Assembly: GCA_000727475.1 (NCBI GenBank) | Contig: KL647289.1 | Location: 4,902,019 to 4,966,018 of the forward strand | Reading direction: 5' to 3' | DNA: 64,000 bases | DNA from: Sarcocystis neurona | Lineage: Eukaryota > Apicomplexa > Conoidasida > Eucoccidiorida > Sarcocystidae | Shown here: piece after piece, positions 1 through 12,460 of the stretch | Layout of the letters: every line of letters starts with the position of its first letter | How positions within the stretch are numbered: position 1 is the first letter of the stretch | Position numbers and translations under genes: made by a program | The notes under the pieces: generated by a model | Told to the model about the DNA's origin: nothing | Database searches by the model: none | What the model saw: only the letters and a program-made list of their open reading frames with translations

Positions 1-1087
1 ACGCACATATGTGCAGGAAGGAATCATACACATACGTGTATATGTATAAATAGATGTGTGCGTAGATTTTGTGAAAGAATGTTTACTAGATAACTGCCTC
101 GCTATACACCGTTTCTTGCTCTAGGGAAAGTGTTGCGTACGAGAAGATATATCTGGCGTAGCGTTAGATTGCCTGTGTAAGAAGAAGTTCCTTGCTACTG
201 GAGAACTGCCCCGCGCAACACCCTGCGCGTCTGTGTCAGTACTCTAGGTAGACTGTTCTTCGTAAAACTATTTACGAAGATATACACAGAAGTGGACTTT
301 CAACTCAGTAGAGCAACAAGTCCTACGTGAACAGATCCCTGCTACTGGATCGGGCCAGTAGCTCCCGTTTTCCTCTGCACTTTCTCTTTCGTGTGTCGTT
401 GTCTGCTCCTGCAGCGGTCCAGTAGCTCCGGTTCTTCTCCTCACTTTTTTCTTTCGTGTGTCGCCTTTCGTAATTGCCAGCAGCTCTCGCGAGACTTTGC
501 TTCTCCCCGTTTCGTCCTCCGCGCTGCCGACGGGCCTCACATGTTGACCAGCCAAACCCTGGAGTGTGCACACCCTTGTTTTCTCGTTAACAAGACACAC
601 ACGTACCACTTTCTCGAAAAGACGTCTACACACGTCAGTACACTCAAACAGATATTTTCTCGTGTTTGTGTGTGGGTGTGGACATATGTGGGCGCGCCTG
701 CACTCGCTCTGTAAACCCACTTTGGGCAAGACGGCGAATGGATATATATATATATATATGTGTACGTGTGTAGGTGTGAATTTCACTTGTATATCAAACG
801 CAGAGAAAATCTACTGGACACATGCACCTAGACCTGTCTCTTTCTGTCTACCTATCTGTCTACATGTACATAGATATATACATATGGCGAAGCAAGCCTA
901 TCTATCAAAAGATATATATATATAGATGTATGTGTATACGTCTATACAGATATGCCTGAAAGAGGTATATATATATATACTTGGAGATCATGTGTATGTG
1001 GTAGGTAAGTAATTGAGTCGACAAAAAATGAGAATTTCTGGCAATTCTCTTTGCTGCTTCTTGTATTCGACTGCGCTGTGTTTGCAG
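1..1087. other. No gene seen; probable intron or 5' flank of the kinase gene
   Basis: No reading frame here resembles a protein. The stretch holds TA microsatellites (741-760, 910-923, 967-980) and many degenerate GTGT/TATA words. Its last 60 bases are pyrimidine-rich and end in TTTGCAG, a good splice acceptor for the exon that starts at 1088. The upstream exons of that kinase (ATP-binding and catalytic loops) were looked for and not found, so they probably lie before the window. Confidence 0.5.
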
Positions 1088-3995
1088 GATATCCACCTTT
1101 CGACGCTTCCACCAATTACTTCGTCTTCCTTCGAGTACTTCTCTTTTCCGTCTGCTGCTCCAGCTGCCACGGCTGCTCCACCTGCTGCTGTCATTGCTGC
1201 ACTTGCGCCGCTACTGCTGCTGCTGCTGCATTTCAACTGCTCTGGACGCTGGAGTAGTAGCGCCGCCGCTGCAGCTGCTGCTCCTGCTCCTGCTCCTGCG
1301 CCGTTATGGCTGCTGGCGGAGAAGTCACGCTGCTGCTGCTGCTGCTCCTGCGCTGCTGTGGCTGCTGGCGGAGAAATGCCGCTGCTGCTGGTCCTGCTCC
1401 TGCTCCTGCGCCGATGTGGCTGCTAGCGGAGGAGTCACACTGCTGCTGCTTGTCCTGCACTGCTGTGGCTGCGGGGGGAGTGACGCTGCTGCTGCCGCTG
1501 CTGCTGGTCATCCTGCTGCTGCTGTGGCTTCTGGAATAGTAGCGCCGCTACTGCTCCAGCTGCGGACACTGCCGCCGCTCTTGCTGCAGACATTGCCGCC
1601 GCTCCTGCTGCTGCTGCCGTGCGGATGGCCAGCAGGAGGTCCTGAGGGCGGCGGATCTGCTGTTGAGGCTGCACTGCACCACGCGCTGCTGACGCAGTTA
1701 GCAGGTGCTGCTGCTGCTGTTGCTGTTGCCACTGCTGCCGTTACCTCGGCTGCAATTGTAGCTGTTTCTTCTTCCTCTTCTGCTGCTGCCGCTGGGGATG
1801 GTGGCACTCCGCTACTGTTTCGTCCTTGTCGAGGATCTGTGTGGTACGGCTGCCGTTGTTTTCGTCGACGCTCTCGGAACCATCTGCTTCGTATAGTTGT
1901 TGCTGCTGTCTTCTTGCTGCTGTCTTCTTGCTGCTGTCTTCTTGCTGCTGCCTTCTTTTTGCTGCTGCCTTCTTTTTGTCTTGCTGTTGTTGCTGCCGGT
2001 GATGCTCTGCTGCTTTTTTCTTATCCGTCCGTGTTGCTTCCCCTCATCAGCTGCAGGATTTGCCGGCGGCAGGGAGCTGCTGCCGCTGGTTCTTGTGTCT
2101 CTGCTGCCGCGACTATTGACTCTCTGTCTTACTACTGCTGCTGCTTCTGTTGATAGTCATCTGCGCTACTTCTCCTTTTTTCCCTTCTGCTGCTTCTGCT
2201 TATATTGTTTTCTTCCTTTGTTGCTGGTAATAATGTCTGCTCTTGCTGCTTCGCAAACTGCTGCTGCTGCTGCAGCTGTTTCCTTGCTGCTGCGTCGCCG
2301 TCTTTCGACCGCTCCTTACTGTTCCTTCCCTGCTGCTGCTGCCCCTGCCTCTCCTGCTGCAGCACTGTGGCTAGTCAATCCACGTGCTGCCCTTACCCCT
2401 CGTCGTTGCTCCTTTCATTTGCTGTTTTGCTGCTGCAGGTGCAATCCCGCGATTTGCAGTTTCCTCCCGGGTTTCCTGTTGATGCGAAGCAGCTGGTAGA
2501 GCAGCTGCTTGCTTCTGATCCGCATGCGCGGCTGGGCGCAACAGAAGGAATGAAGGACGTTTGGCTACACCCATTCTTCACCACGCGTCTACACCGGTTG
2601 CAGCAACAGCTGCTTCACTCGGGGAAACGCTTGCTGCTGCAACACGGCCTGCAGAAGGAGACGGAAGAGAAGCAGAAGCAGCAGCAAGAGCGACCTGAGC
2701 AGCAGGAGTCGGAGCAGCAGCAGCAGCAGCCACCCAAGCAGCAGAGGGAGGAGGCGGCTGCTAAGCGACGAGGACCGGAGGATATGCGGGACCTGGGAGA
2801 GAACGCGCAGCAGCACATGAGTGAGTTGGAGGAGGAGCTGCAGAAACTGCTGCAGCAGATTGAAGGGTACATGGCTAGAACGCCTGCGCCTGTTGCGTCT
2901 CTTCAAGAGCTCTGCCTGCAGAGTATCTTGCGGAAAGTGGGCGAGTTGTTGGACGAGGAGGAGACCAAGCAACTTGAAAAAGAAGCAGAAGCTTTCCATC
3001 AAACTGCCGCTGCTGCTGGCAAAGATGTAAACGCACAAGACAAAGACGAGGATGAAGATGTGGAAGGTGGTAGAAAGGAAAGAACGGGAGGCGAAAACAA
3101 GCAGGGCGCAGGGCAAGGAAGGAGAGGAGGAGGACACGAAGGAGAAGACGAAGAAGAAAAGGAGCAGACGGAGAAGAAAAAGAAGAGAACAGGAGGTGGA
3201 GCAGCCGCAGAAAATGCAGCAGCAGCACAACATGGAGGCAGGGGGCCAGCAGCAGCAGCTGCAGCAGCAGTCTCTGGAGACTTGAGATGCGGCGGAAGAG
3301 AAGAAGAAAACGCAGCGGGAGAGAGAGATGGAAGCGATGAAGAAGCGGCGGCGGTTGCGGGAGCGAGAAACGAAGGAAACAAAGTAGAGAGTTTTTTCAC
3401 CGGTGGCAAAGCTGCAGTGGAAGAACAGCAGGAAGGAACGCTTTTTGCTGCGCAGCAGCATCCTCAGGAAGAGGGAGGGGGAAGAGGGGGGAAGACGCCG
3501 CAGCAGCAGCAGGAGAATACGCCAGAGCAGCACCAGCAGCAGCGAGAAACGGATCAACAGCAGCCGCAGCTTGTGAAGAAGCAGCAACAGAAGCGGGAGC
3601 TGCAGACGGAGGAGAAGAAAGTGGAACAGGAGAAGACAACATACAACGAGGAGCGGCGACAGACCGACACAGGAGAGGGAGAGGGCGAAGAAACGAAACG
3701 GAAAGAAGATAGAAGTGCGCAAGGGAAAAGGGCGGAGGAGAAGGAAAAGGACAAAGCGGAAATGTGGAAGGGACTGCTGGACACAGTAGTAGGAAAGGAG
3801 ACATGGGAAAGATACGAAAATTCATGGTCCAGCGGACGCATGCAGTTGCTGTTAGAACGCGTTAAATATGTGACGAGGAGCAGACAAAAGCTGCTGCAGT
3901 GGCAACAGAAGCTTGCTGCCCAATGGCTAGCTGAAAACAACGAGAGACGAATAGCAGAGGAAGAGGAAGAGGAAGAAGAAGACCAACAAGAGTAG
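1088..3995 (+). CDS. PDK1-like AGC protein kinase, 3' part (two exons)
   Basis: C-terminal part of a serine/threonine kinase; the start lies outside the window. Exons proposed: 1088-1134 and 2439-3995. The first follows TTTGCAG in phase 1 and encodes GYPPFDASTNYFVFLR, the subdomain IX region; its wording (PPF, then N-Y-x-x-F) is closer to PDK1 than to PKA, PKG or Akt. GT at 1135 and CAG at 2438 join it in phase 0 to VQSRDLQFPPGFPVDAKQLV, then LLASDPHARLGA and a WLHPFF motif, which is subdomain XI of AGC kinases (conserved RLG and HPFF). After the kinase domain come about 470 residues of Gln/Glu/Lys/Arg-rich, coiled-coil-like sequence with an Ala-rich patch, ending in a more ordered segment (WKGLLDTVVGKETWERYENS) and a poly-Glu tail; stop TAG at 3993-3995. 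No PH domain is recognisable. The kinase family is clear; the PDK1 assignment is inference from a short stretch. Confidence 0.75.
1135..2438 (+). repeat. CTG/CTT-rich intron of the kinase gene
   Basis: Pyrimidine-rich triplet tract (CTG, CTT, TGC) filling the proposed intron between the two kinase exons. All three plus frames are open over long distances because the repeat contains no stop codon, so long Leu/Cys/Ala/Ser frames here are artefacts of composition. The intron ends in GCTGCTGCAG before the exon at 2439. Confidence 0.7.
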
Positions 3996-4350
3996 GAGGG
4001 AGGAGACGAAGGAGAAAGCGGAAAGAAAGAAAAACGAGAAAAAGTGCAGAACAAGCAAGGAAGAGAACTGAAGGAAGGACCGAAGAGGGGAAGGCCAAGG
4101 CGAGGGAAGAGAACAAGACAAGCGTGAAGAGGGAAGGGGAACAAGAGCAGAAAGGCAGAAAGAGGAGGAGAAGAGATAGAGAGGGAAAGGAATAAGAAAA
4201 GTGAAGGAGAAGAAGGGATTAAAAGGAACAGAGCAAGAAAGCAGCAAGTTGTGTGAAGTCGTAAGGACGTGGACAGGAAGAAGACAAAACTAAAAGGAAG
4301 AGCAATGGGAGGAAGTGAAACAGAGAGGAGAAAGTAGCAGCATTCGCAGA
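3996..4350 (+). other. Purine-rich (GA) stretch after the kinase stop codon
   Basis: The strong G+A bias of the kinase tail continues past the stop codon for about 350 bases, with a plus-strand reading rich in Lys, Glu, Arg and Gly interrupted by stops. It is either 3' UTR that shares the composition or a decayed extension of the tail. No separate gene is supported; the long minus-strand Leu/Ser/Phe frame over it is the complement of purine-rich DNA. Confidence 0.4.
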
Positions 4351-7300
4351 AGTAAAGCTTGGTAGAAAACACCAGTACACCGGTAGCTCCGTCTTTCTAT
4401 GGGTACACAGATGTACGGAGACATATACATACTATAGATATACACATGTGCAGGCGTATCTATATATACATCTATATATATACTATGTCCATAAGATCCG
4501 TATAACCGTCACCTGCATGTAGATATCCGTGTGCAGTCGTACGCGTATACGCCTACACGAGCATGGACGCGTGAACGTATTGATATTACTTTTTTCGAAG
4601 TTGTCGAAGCCTGCATTGCAAACGGCAGCTAGCTGCAGACGTCGAAGCTTGTTGTCTTTCTGTTTGTATCTGCGCCTTTGTTGAAACGTAGTGTGTAAAG
4701 TGCCTTTCCCTTTGTCCCTCGTGACCTGTTGGGAAGGCGCTGCACCGAGAAGAAAAGAAGGAGAAGAAAAAGGGAAAGAAGGCGGAAGAGAAGAGAGGAA
4801 ACTGAAAGGAGAAGAAATATGAACAGGGAAAAGCCACAAGAGCTGCTGGCTCTCTGTGTCCCTGTGTTCTTTCACCGAAATAATTGCGCGAACATCTACG
4901 GATCAGTAGACGGATACGCGCGCCCACACACACACGCACACATGCTGTCTGTGTACATATGTGTTTATTCTTTTTATATGTCAATCTTTTGTTCGTCTGC
5001 ACGAACACCGGAGAACACATGCAAATACACATATATATGTACAAATGTGTATATTGTTACCTATATATGTATGCGTATTACTACCTATATAAATATCTCA
5101 AGTCTACATGCGGGCGCCGACGTCTGTAAATGTGTGTACGTGGAAACGATGTACACAAGACAAGCGCAGATGAATAGACAGAGGCACACACATTCACGTA
5201 CCTACACGTCTCGAGGTTCCGTTGCGCCACTCTGGTGAAGACCCAGAGTCGCACGCCGTGCACCACGCGGCGCAATCCCGTAGATTCACAAGATCAACAG
5301 ATGCATATATATATATATATATATTGTCAAGTGGATGAATATGTGTGGACTGTGAATAAAGTGAGAACTTTCTGGCTCAACCATAGTGTGTGCGTCTCAG
5401 ACGTTTCAATTGTATTCGTACGGTAGCGACTTCTTTTCACCTCGACACACACACAAGTGTGAAAGTGTCAGTCCGCAAAATTACGACGAGCGAATACGTC
5501 GAAATTTTGTAGGAGAGCTCTCAACAAGGTGTGTATACGTTGTAGTGGATTCATACATCCAGCCGCCAAACCACATGAACTTGGTTGCTACACAGTAAAA
5601 ATATTTGCATCGTATTCCTGCAGTAAGTTCATGTCTGGAAAGAATACTTACAGAGCATACACGTATACACAAATGTCATATATGTGTATATATATGTTTG
5701 TATGATAGCCTGCTTATGGTACGCTCGTACACATTTATATATCTGAGGTATATGGTGTCGTGTAAGACTTCTTCTCTCGAACGAAAGACAAATTATATCT
5801 ATATCGCAGCAAGAAACCTGTTAAGAAAGGGCTGTTAGTAAGCGTAGATTGGAACCCTTGTGCGCCTGCCTGCTGTCAGTCGCTAAGGAAATTCCTCCCT
5901 TGACATCTGCGTGTGCACTGCTAAGCACACGATATATAGATATATATATGCATATATATGGTGTAGGAGGGATAGGTTAGTGTGTATAGATATACATGTA
6001 TATTTTAGAGGGGCGGCACGTTAGTTAATTAGGCACCTACACGTACGCGTATACGCGTATCAGAGAGAATAAAGAATGCAGACAGTTATACAGAAGAGAA
6101 ATAAGTAGAGAAGGAAAATAACAGACAGAGTTGCTGGTTCTGACCTCCTTGTCCTTCTAGTAGGGATGCAAATGCGCTCTATTTATCTACACAGGGGGTT
6201 GGTACTGGCTGCTTTGCACGCTTGCATAGATGTACGGGGCAGATGTAAGCCAGTGTCGACCAGTGGGTTAGTCAGTAGATATATATGTATATACATAAAT
6301 CCGGTATTTATGGATGCGTCACCGAGTGATGGAAATCCACATAAACACGCTTGTACTCAAGTATATATATATATATATATGTATGTCATTTCCTGTCGAA
6401 AAAGATGCCAATGGCTACAGTCATGAAGGTGCATCTATATATTTATATATATATATTTATTTATTTATATGTGCGTCTCCGTTTTAGTTGTAACTGACAG
6501 GGTAGGGAGGCACCAGCCAGTTTACAGAGTATTCACACATGCGTATGATTATATTAGCGTACATGAGAAGGAGTGGATCATACTTATACATTAATATACG
6601 TTGGGATCCCGTAACGGGATGTCGCGGCATATGACGTCTGCTCCTGTCCTCCCCAGCTGCCGATGCACACGCCAGGAGAATCCGTCTGAAGAAGCGTACT
6701 GACACAGTTTTGCCCGTTCACTTTTCTACACGCTTCTGGATACCCAGAGAGGTAAGCAAAAGTGGTTATAGTTCAACACCATTGCAAAAGTCAGGGGGTT
6801 TATTTAATGTGCGTAGAGAAGCTTTTGTTGCCTTCTGGTGTGCGTGCGTTATTCCGCGTCTGAGAAGACATATTCACAAATGACAATTAAACTGACAAAA
6901 AGTAGTGAACACACGTTTAAAAACTGGTGGAGAGGCTTTAATGGAGGAGATACAGTCTTGTACGCTGAGCCTGATTGATTCAGTGCCGTTAGTATCCCCA
7001 CCCCCTGCACGTCATTCACTACTATAGAAAAGATTGTTGTACAAATAGATTTAGCTCAACTTTTTCGACACAAAGGAAAGAAGAGAGAGACCTCATTACA
7101 TGCGTATAGACGCAGGTCCTTTCAAACCCACCCTGAGACACTGAATAATATACGTGTGTTTATTCATTTGTCGCACGATAGATAAATACGCCGACATACG
7201 GAGTCGTGAATACCTGCACATGTATCCATATGGATGTAATAGAAGTTAATGTATTCTTTGTTGCAAGATGTAGAGGTACGCCAGTACATAGTGTTGTATA

Positions 7301-9410
7301 TTTAAATACCCGTGCAGGTGTATAATTTTACACCCACACATGTGTGTAAGTACATATTTAGATATAGATATGTATCCATATGGATATAATAGAAGTCAAT
7401 TAATTCTTTGTAGCAAGATGTATACGTAGGCCAATACATAGAGTTGTATATTTGAATACCCATACACGTATATATATGTATATATATCCGTACACAAATT
7501 TTACGTGGGTGTCCACTTCGAGGAACTGAATACTCATCCCTGTGCATGTTTGTATGATCACATAAATGAACGAACAACTGCAAGCCATCTGAGGACGCAA
7601 AGAGTTAGAGGGAGTGTTGTTTGTAGAAGGAAATGTGTGGAGACACAGAGAGATGGGTACCACACCGATATGTGAATATTTGAAGAGGCGGCGCAGTACG
7701 CACAGCTACGTGGGAAGCTAATGGCACACGTACACAGGGGAGATACAGGAGAGGAAAACACGTCTGTGGAGAAAGAGGGATGAAGAAAGAGGATCAGGGG
7801 AACAAGCAATGTGAAGCGCATTTCTATACAAAACGTGACAGGGACTTGTATGTACGTGCCAGAGGTGAAGAGGGAGAGCGACGTATGAAACTACAAAACG
7901 ATACACAGGTGTTTGTAGCTATTGATTGACAGACAGATAGATAGATAGATAGGTATGTAACAGAAGAGAGAGAAGCTAATGCATCGAGGCAAGTGGACAC
8001 CGGAGATGCACAGACCTAGACAGATATCACTGCGTGCTCCTAGCTCCTTGTAGACGCATGAGAAATGATAGAAAGAGGGAAAGTGGAGAGAGAAGACAGG
8101 GTTCATTGAACTTTGCGGCAATGCTGCTGCGGCACTGGGTGATGATGACTTCTGTCCAAGCCACGAGACCCGAGGGTGTTGAATCTTTGTGATCGGAGAC
8201 TCAGAGGAAGAGAACACGCGTACACGTTGACACATAAAGCGACGCATCGATGCGGACAGAGATTCTGAAGGTGTGTGAATATCGGGAAGTGCGAGTTGCA
8301 TATTTGAAGAACAGGTGACCGTTTTCACAGGTATATTTATATACACACAGGTGCACAAGTGCGCCTCTTCTCGACCTCCACACGTTTATAAACATTGTAA
8401 ATGTTTATACTTAAGTACTTGTCGCTGTGAGTTTATCGAGTCTGCCGGTGTACACACGTATGTCATAGCATCTGAATAACTATGCGTATATCTATATATA
8501 TATATATATATATATGCATGTGAACTGAGAGAGAGATCACCTGACGAGTGGACGCATACACGGAGCCAGGTCTTCACAATATATATATGTATATATACGA
8601 ATATATTTATATATGTATATATTTATATATAAATGTCTATAATAACATATTAATACGCATATTTATTTATATATATATGAGCGGTGAGGATATCTAAAGC
8701 CAGGACGTACGGCACATGAGACACACGTCTGTCTTCTCGATACGGCGTGGCCGTCTACCTGAAGTAAGGTGGAGGGATATAGTGAGTTCTGGTGTACGCG
8801 GCTCTAGATACAGGCGCTGTATCATATTGACTCACGGCTGCGGATGTTGCCCTCGTGATTTACTTCGCCATACGAATTGTGTAGCAGCATTGTCATTCAT
8901 AGTTCTTGGGTACGTATTTTTTTTCCCCACGTAGGGTCAGCAAGACTCAGGTATGTGTACTGCCTACTATGTGTACGCCCCTCCTTCATGCTGACGCAGG
9001 CTTTAATGTAAAATTAACGGATAGTGCAGACGTGTTCCAACTTACAGTAGGCAAACATTCATGTTTGTATATGGTGTTGCAGCTGTATACGCAGTCGAAG
9101 ACGGATGGACATACTGTGGGATGTGTTAAAGATGTAGTTACACGCAGATAAAATTACTCACGAGGATACGGCGGACTCGTGTATGTGTGAACTTTTCTAC
9201 GTTGTAGAGTTTTGAGAGTATGGTGTCATACTGGTGCGCCTGCGGTATTCGTTACCGTCTGTAGTGATACAAGTGCACACCGGCGCAGGTGCGTTTTTGT
9301 TGACATTCGACAAAAGTAGAGATGGGTGCGACAGCATACACACATGTAGGGTGAAGTACTACGTACACCAACGGACATGTGTGCACAAAATTTGTAAATT
9401 TATATGAGCG
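4351..9410. other. Gene-poor stretch with TA microsatellites
   Basis: No convincing coding region. Reading frames are short and full of Tyr-Ile-Tyr-Ile runs from TA repeats (5308-5324, 6362-6380, 8492-8515, 8578-8640) or Thr-His-Thr runs from ACAC tracts. One structured element is present, the tandem duplication at 7220-7475, given separately. Confidence 0.5.
7220..7475. repeat. Diverged tandem duplication, period about 150 bases
   Basis: Two copies of a roughly 105-base unit, the first starting at 7220 and the second at 7370. Both open with ATGTATCCATATGGAT, continue through AATAGAAGT and TTCTTTGT, share GCAAGATGTA and TTGTATATTT, and end in AATACCC. They differ by scattered substitutions; the 45 bases between the copies are unrelated. 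On the minus strand the copies read as similar short Tyr-rich peptides, but stops and frame changes argue against coding. Confidence 0.8.
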
Positions 9411-9990
9411 TTGATGAGTGGGATCTGTGATACTGCAGGTGAACACACACATGCAAGGAGATCATTGAAGTACCTGCGCGGTTTATCTACAGGCCGGAGC
9501 AGAGAATTCGCACGCACGTTTGCAAAGCTGCAGAGTGCCGCAAGCAGGCAAGGAAGCCGTACTAACACAGCAGTAGACACCTGCAGGCTGACGTGAGTTG
9601 TGGCAATGTGGGTACGCACAGGCACTTGGATATATAGGCGCTCCTTGTCTGCCTGGCAGATTTTTCGTCAGAAGTTTCGAGACTTGTACGGTTTCTCCGT
9701 TGGCGTAAAGGCGCGCCACAAAAGTGACGCTACCTTGAGTAACAAAGCCGCGGTGTCAGACCAAGAAAAGGAGGTAGAGCACAAGCACCACAAAAAGACT
9801 GCCGTTAGAGTGCCACTGGAGGGCAGCAGGCTCGTTCGCTCCTCCTGTCGCCACGAGCTACTTTATTTCAACGGATGTATGATTTCCGGGCCGCAAAAAA
9901 GTAAAGTTTACGTATGTTAGCAGGGGTCATCGCTGTACCTTTTGCATCAACGCAGCACACCATTACATATGCAGGAGATATACTTGAGGT
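9411..9990 (+). CDS. Candidate spliced gene fragment, unknown product
   Basis: Not recognised. Three adjacent plus-strand segments have protein-like composition in an otherwise repeat-biased area: about 9440-9593 (SLKYLRGLSTGRSREFARTF), 9657-9900 (IFRQKFRDLYGFSVGVKARH, then a Lys/His/Glu-rich part), and about 9924-9990, which ends GAG before GTACGT, a good donor. The middle segment follows CTGCCTGGCAG, a good acceptor. The frames do not join cleanly with the donors I can see: GTGAGT at 9594 leaves the first segment in the wrong phase for the second. The exon model is therefore unproven, and a single unspliced frame ends at the stop at 9918-9920. Confidence 0.3.
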
Positions 9991-10307
9991 ACGTATACAT
10001 ATCGAGAAAGAGGGGTATACACAGGTAAGCTTTTGTTATAGTATATGTGCACATATACATATACGTGTACACAGATACATTCCTGTGGTAAGATAGCCTC
10101 ACGCTCTGCAGAGGTACTGGCCATAACGAGCGGAAGTCTTCCACCGGTGTAGACTAGTTGTACGCATCTTTTGCAAACTGGTTGCAGCAGTCTGGCACTA
10201 CAGATTCGAAACTCGTGAGGGTGAACTTAGGCGTATGGGTTCGTTGTAACAGTACTTGTGAGGTGGGCTCTTAGGCACCTGCATATTCTTCATCAAGAAG
10301 GGAACAA

Positions 10308-11102
10308 GTGCAAGGCTGCAGGCTTGGCCGTCCACGTGTTGAATCTACGAGAGTCTGCGATTCACCTTTCTTCTCTCTTTATACAAAATATGCAGTATCT
10401 GAGGATACGTGCGTCGCCTCTATCACATCAGAAAGAGGGTGTTTGTTGAAAGAACGTCTGCCTCGGCCCCTGCACATCCGTCACGTGAAGAACAAGGGAG
10501 AGAGAGGAGAGAGAAAGAAAAAAAGATATTCACTCCTGTGCACGAACACGGCCAGTGGACGCTTCAAAACGTCTGCACATGCCTTAGTGGGTACGCACGC
10601 GCAATATTTTGTGCTTTTCACAGACTTAATCGACCGCGTTTTCCCGTCTGTAAATCTGTGCGTATATCTTTATACTCGAGCACGGAGGAAGTGTACGGTC
10701 TCGAAGAAAAACCACTGCAGTTGTGCAAGGATAAAACAGACAGTAAAGGCATGTCTTTATCTGCAGAGTTTGCGCACAGGTGTAGAGATGTGGGCTTACC
10801 AGTCTGCTATGAAACATCGAAAACACAGCACGTGGGTTTTGCCGCTTGCGTGTAGAAACTGGAGTTGCAGTTACATCATACCCATCTGTCTTCACTCACT
10901 AGACAGCAGGGTGCATATATTTAGGTCTGTGAATGTGTATATGGCGGTGGCGTGTACAAATGATATTGCATACGATACACGCAGAGGTTGTGTCGCGTTT
11001 ATTCTGCTTGTTTTAAGGTCAGTCAACAAGGGGAAGTGTAGAAGTGCATATCTGTATGCAGGCACTGAGGTTACGGATTCCAGGCGCAGCGCGCCGACGT
11101 GA
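10308..11102 (+). CDS. 264-codon open frame, unknown product
   Basis: A stop-free plus frame of about 264 codons in DNA of balanced composition, longer than expected by chance in such sequence. It does not begin with ATG; the first in-frame ATG is late. A second, overlapping plus frame (about 10409-10855) has an equally protein-like end (EEVYGLEEKPLQLCKDKTDS). The two cannot both be coding in full, so one may be an exon of a spliced gene, possibly the same gene as the candidate at 9.4-10.0 kb. No domain or transmembrane segment is recognised. Confidence 0.3.
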   Translation: MQGCRLGRPRVESTRVCDSPFFSLYTKYAVSEDTCVASITSERGCLLKERLPRPLHIRHVKNKGERGERKKKRYSLLCTNTASGRFKTSAHALVGTHAQYFVLFTDLIDRVFPSVNLCVYLYTRARRKCTVSKKNHCSCARIKQTVKACLYLQSLRTGVEMWAYQSAMKHRKHSTWVLPLACRNWSCSYIIPICLHSLDSRVHIFRSVNVYMAVACTNDIAYDTRRGCVAFILLVLRSVNKGKCRSAYLYAGTEVTDSRRSAPT

Positions 11103-12460
11103 TTGTTCGCGTCTGCATATCTAACTCAGACAGATGAGGCGTGCTCTGAACTTCGTGCCCAGCCTGTATAGTGCGTATGTAGCACGACTTCTTGGTGTGT
11201 CTGCAGACGAATCAATGCGTTTTCTTCCAGTGAACACACACATCTCCATCCACAGACGACGACGCAGATGCATACTTCGGGTGACGCTGTTCAAGGAAAA
11301 GTTCTGATGATGGCGTTGTGGCCGGATAATCACTTGTGCCTTTTTGGGAGGTTGAATGTTTTCTTTTGAAGGAGTCTACTAGATACACGCGGACTTATAT
11401 ATTTACACACAGGCTTCTTGGAACATACGTATGCCTCTCCATGTATATATATGATACACACGTTTGCAGGAGGCACACAAACGTAGATGAACACGAACAT
11501 TTGCCTATACGTACTTGCAGGTAGCTATGCCGATAAATAAATAAGCAGTAAGCGTGTATTCTGCGGTGTACTCAACAGTGCTGCATGTGCATTCACGATG
11601 TATTACACCTACTATATATCGTGACCGTACGAAAACTTTAGAGTACACATACATGGGAACATTTAGAGGCCAACGCCACGGATGTTGCAAGGTGCATACA
11701 GTTAGAAACTATATGTACATATTCGGATATGCGACTTACACTGACGTAGCGGAGCGAGATGCTGAGAACGGTATATAGGATGAATTCGTTCTACACTTGT
11801 TCACCATGGTAATATCTGTGGAGAAAACAACGCGGGCGCCCGCGCACACTGTCCCATATGAGTGTATACCTGTGTATGCAGTTCCCCTACATGTCTACAA
11901 AGAAGGACCGTTAGTGAACCGTTGCAGGCCAGCTACACTATCGTCTCCGTCTGTCTCCCGAATAGCAATCCTGTGTCTTCCGTGCGTTCTGTCGCAACAA
12001 CCTTTATGAACGGACAATTATCCTAGTGTTTGTTCCGCTGCGTGCGCAGTTTTGCGACGTTTCTTGGAGAACGGCTTGCATAAGAGAACGCAGCCCTCGT
12101 AAGTAAAGTGCGGGCGTGCCGGAATTGCGGCCTCCGCTGTGACACACACACCGACTTGATGAAGGACGCAGACAGACTCTACCCGAAGCCCCTTGAGGGC
12201 AAAAATCTTGCTGTTCTTGTTGGAAGCCACCATACATACCCGTGGATGTATACGCACTTCTATAGAAATGTGCATCTGCTGAAGTGCCCGCATATCTGTA
12301 CGTACGTGTGTCTACACGTGTACATGCCAACGCTGTTCGACGGCACGCTCCGTAGAAAGAAGTCATGACACACCCACCAACAGCGTGTCTACTGCAAGAA
12401 GCTACGGCCGACTGGGCCGGTGCTGTTGACGGATCTGCTTTTGATGCGGCTGTTCTCAGA
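11103..12460. other. Nothing supported
   Basis: Mixed sequence with short frames on both strands and no conserved motif. The frames near 12004-12368 overlap on opposite strands and neither shows a domain, a good start context or clear splice signals. Confidence 0.4.

Noticed and set aside
1194..2153. 319-codon plus frame rich in Leu, Cys and Ala
   Set aside because: It lies inside the kinase intron; the openness comes from CTG/TGC triplets, and kinase homology jumps across it.
2589..3722. 377-codon minus frame over the kinase tail
   Set aside because: It is the complement of the Gln/Glu/Lys-rich exon and reads as Leu/Ser/Phe low-complexity sequence.
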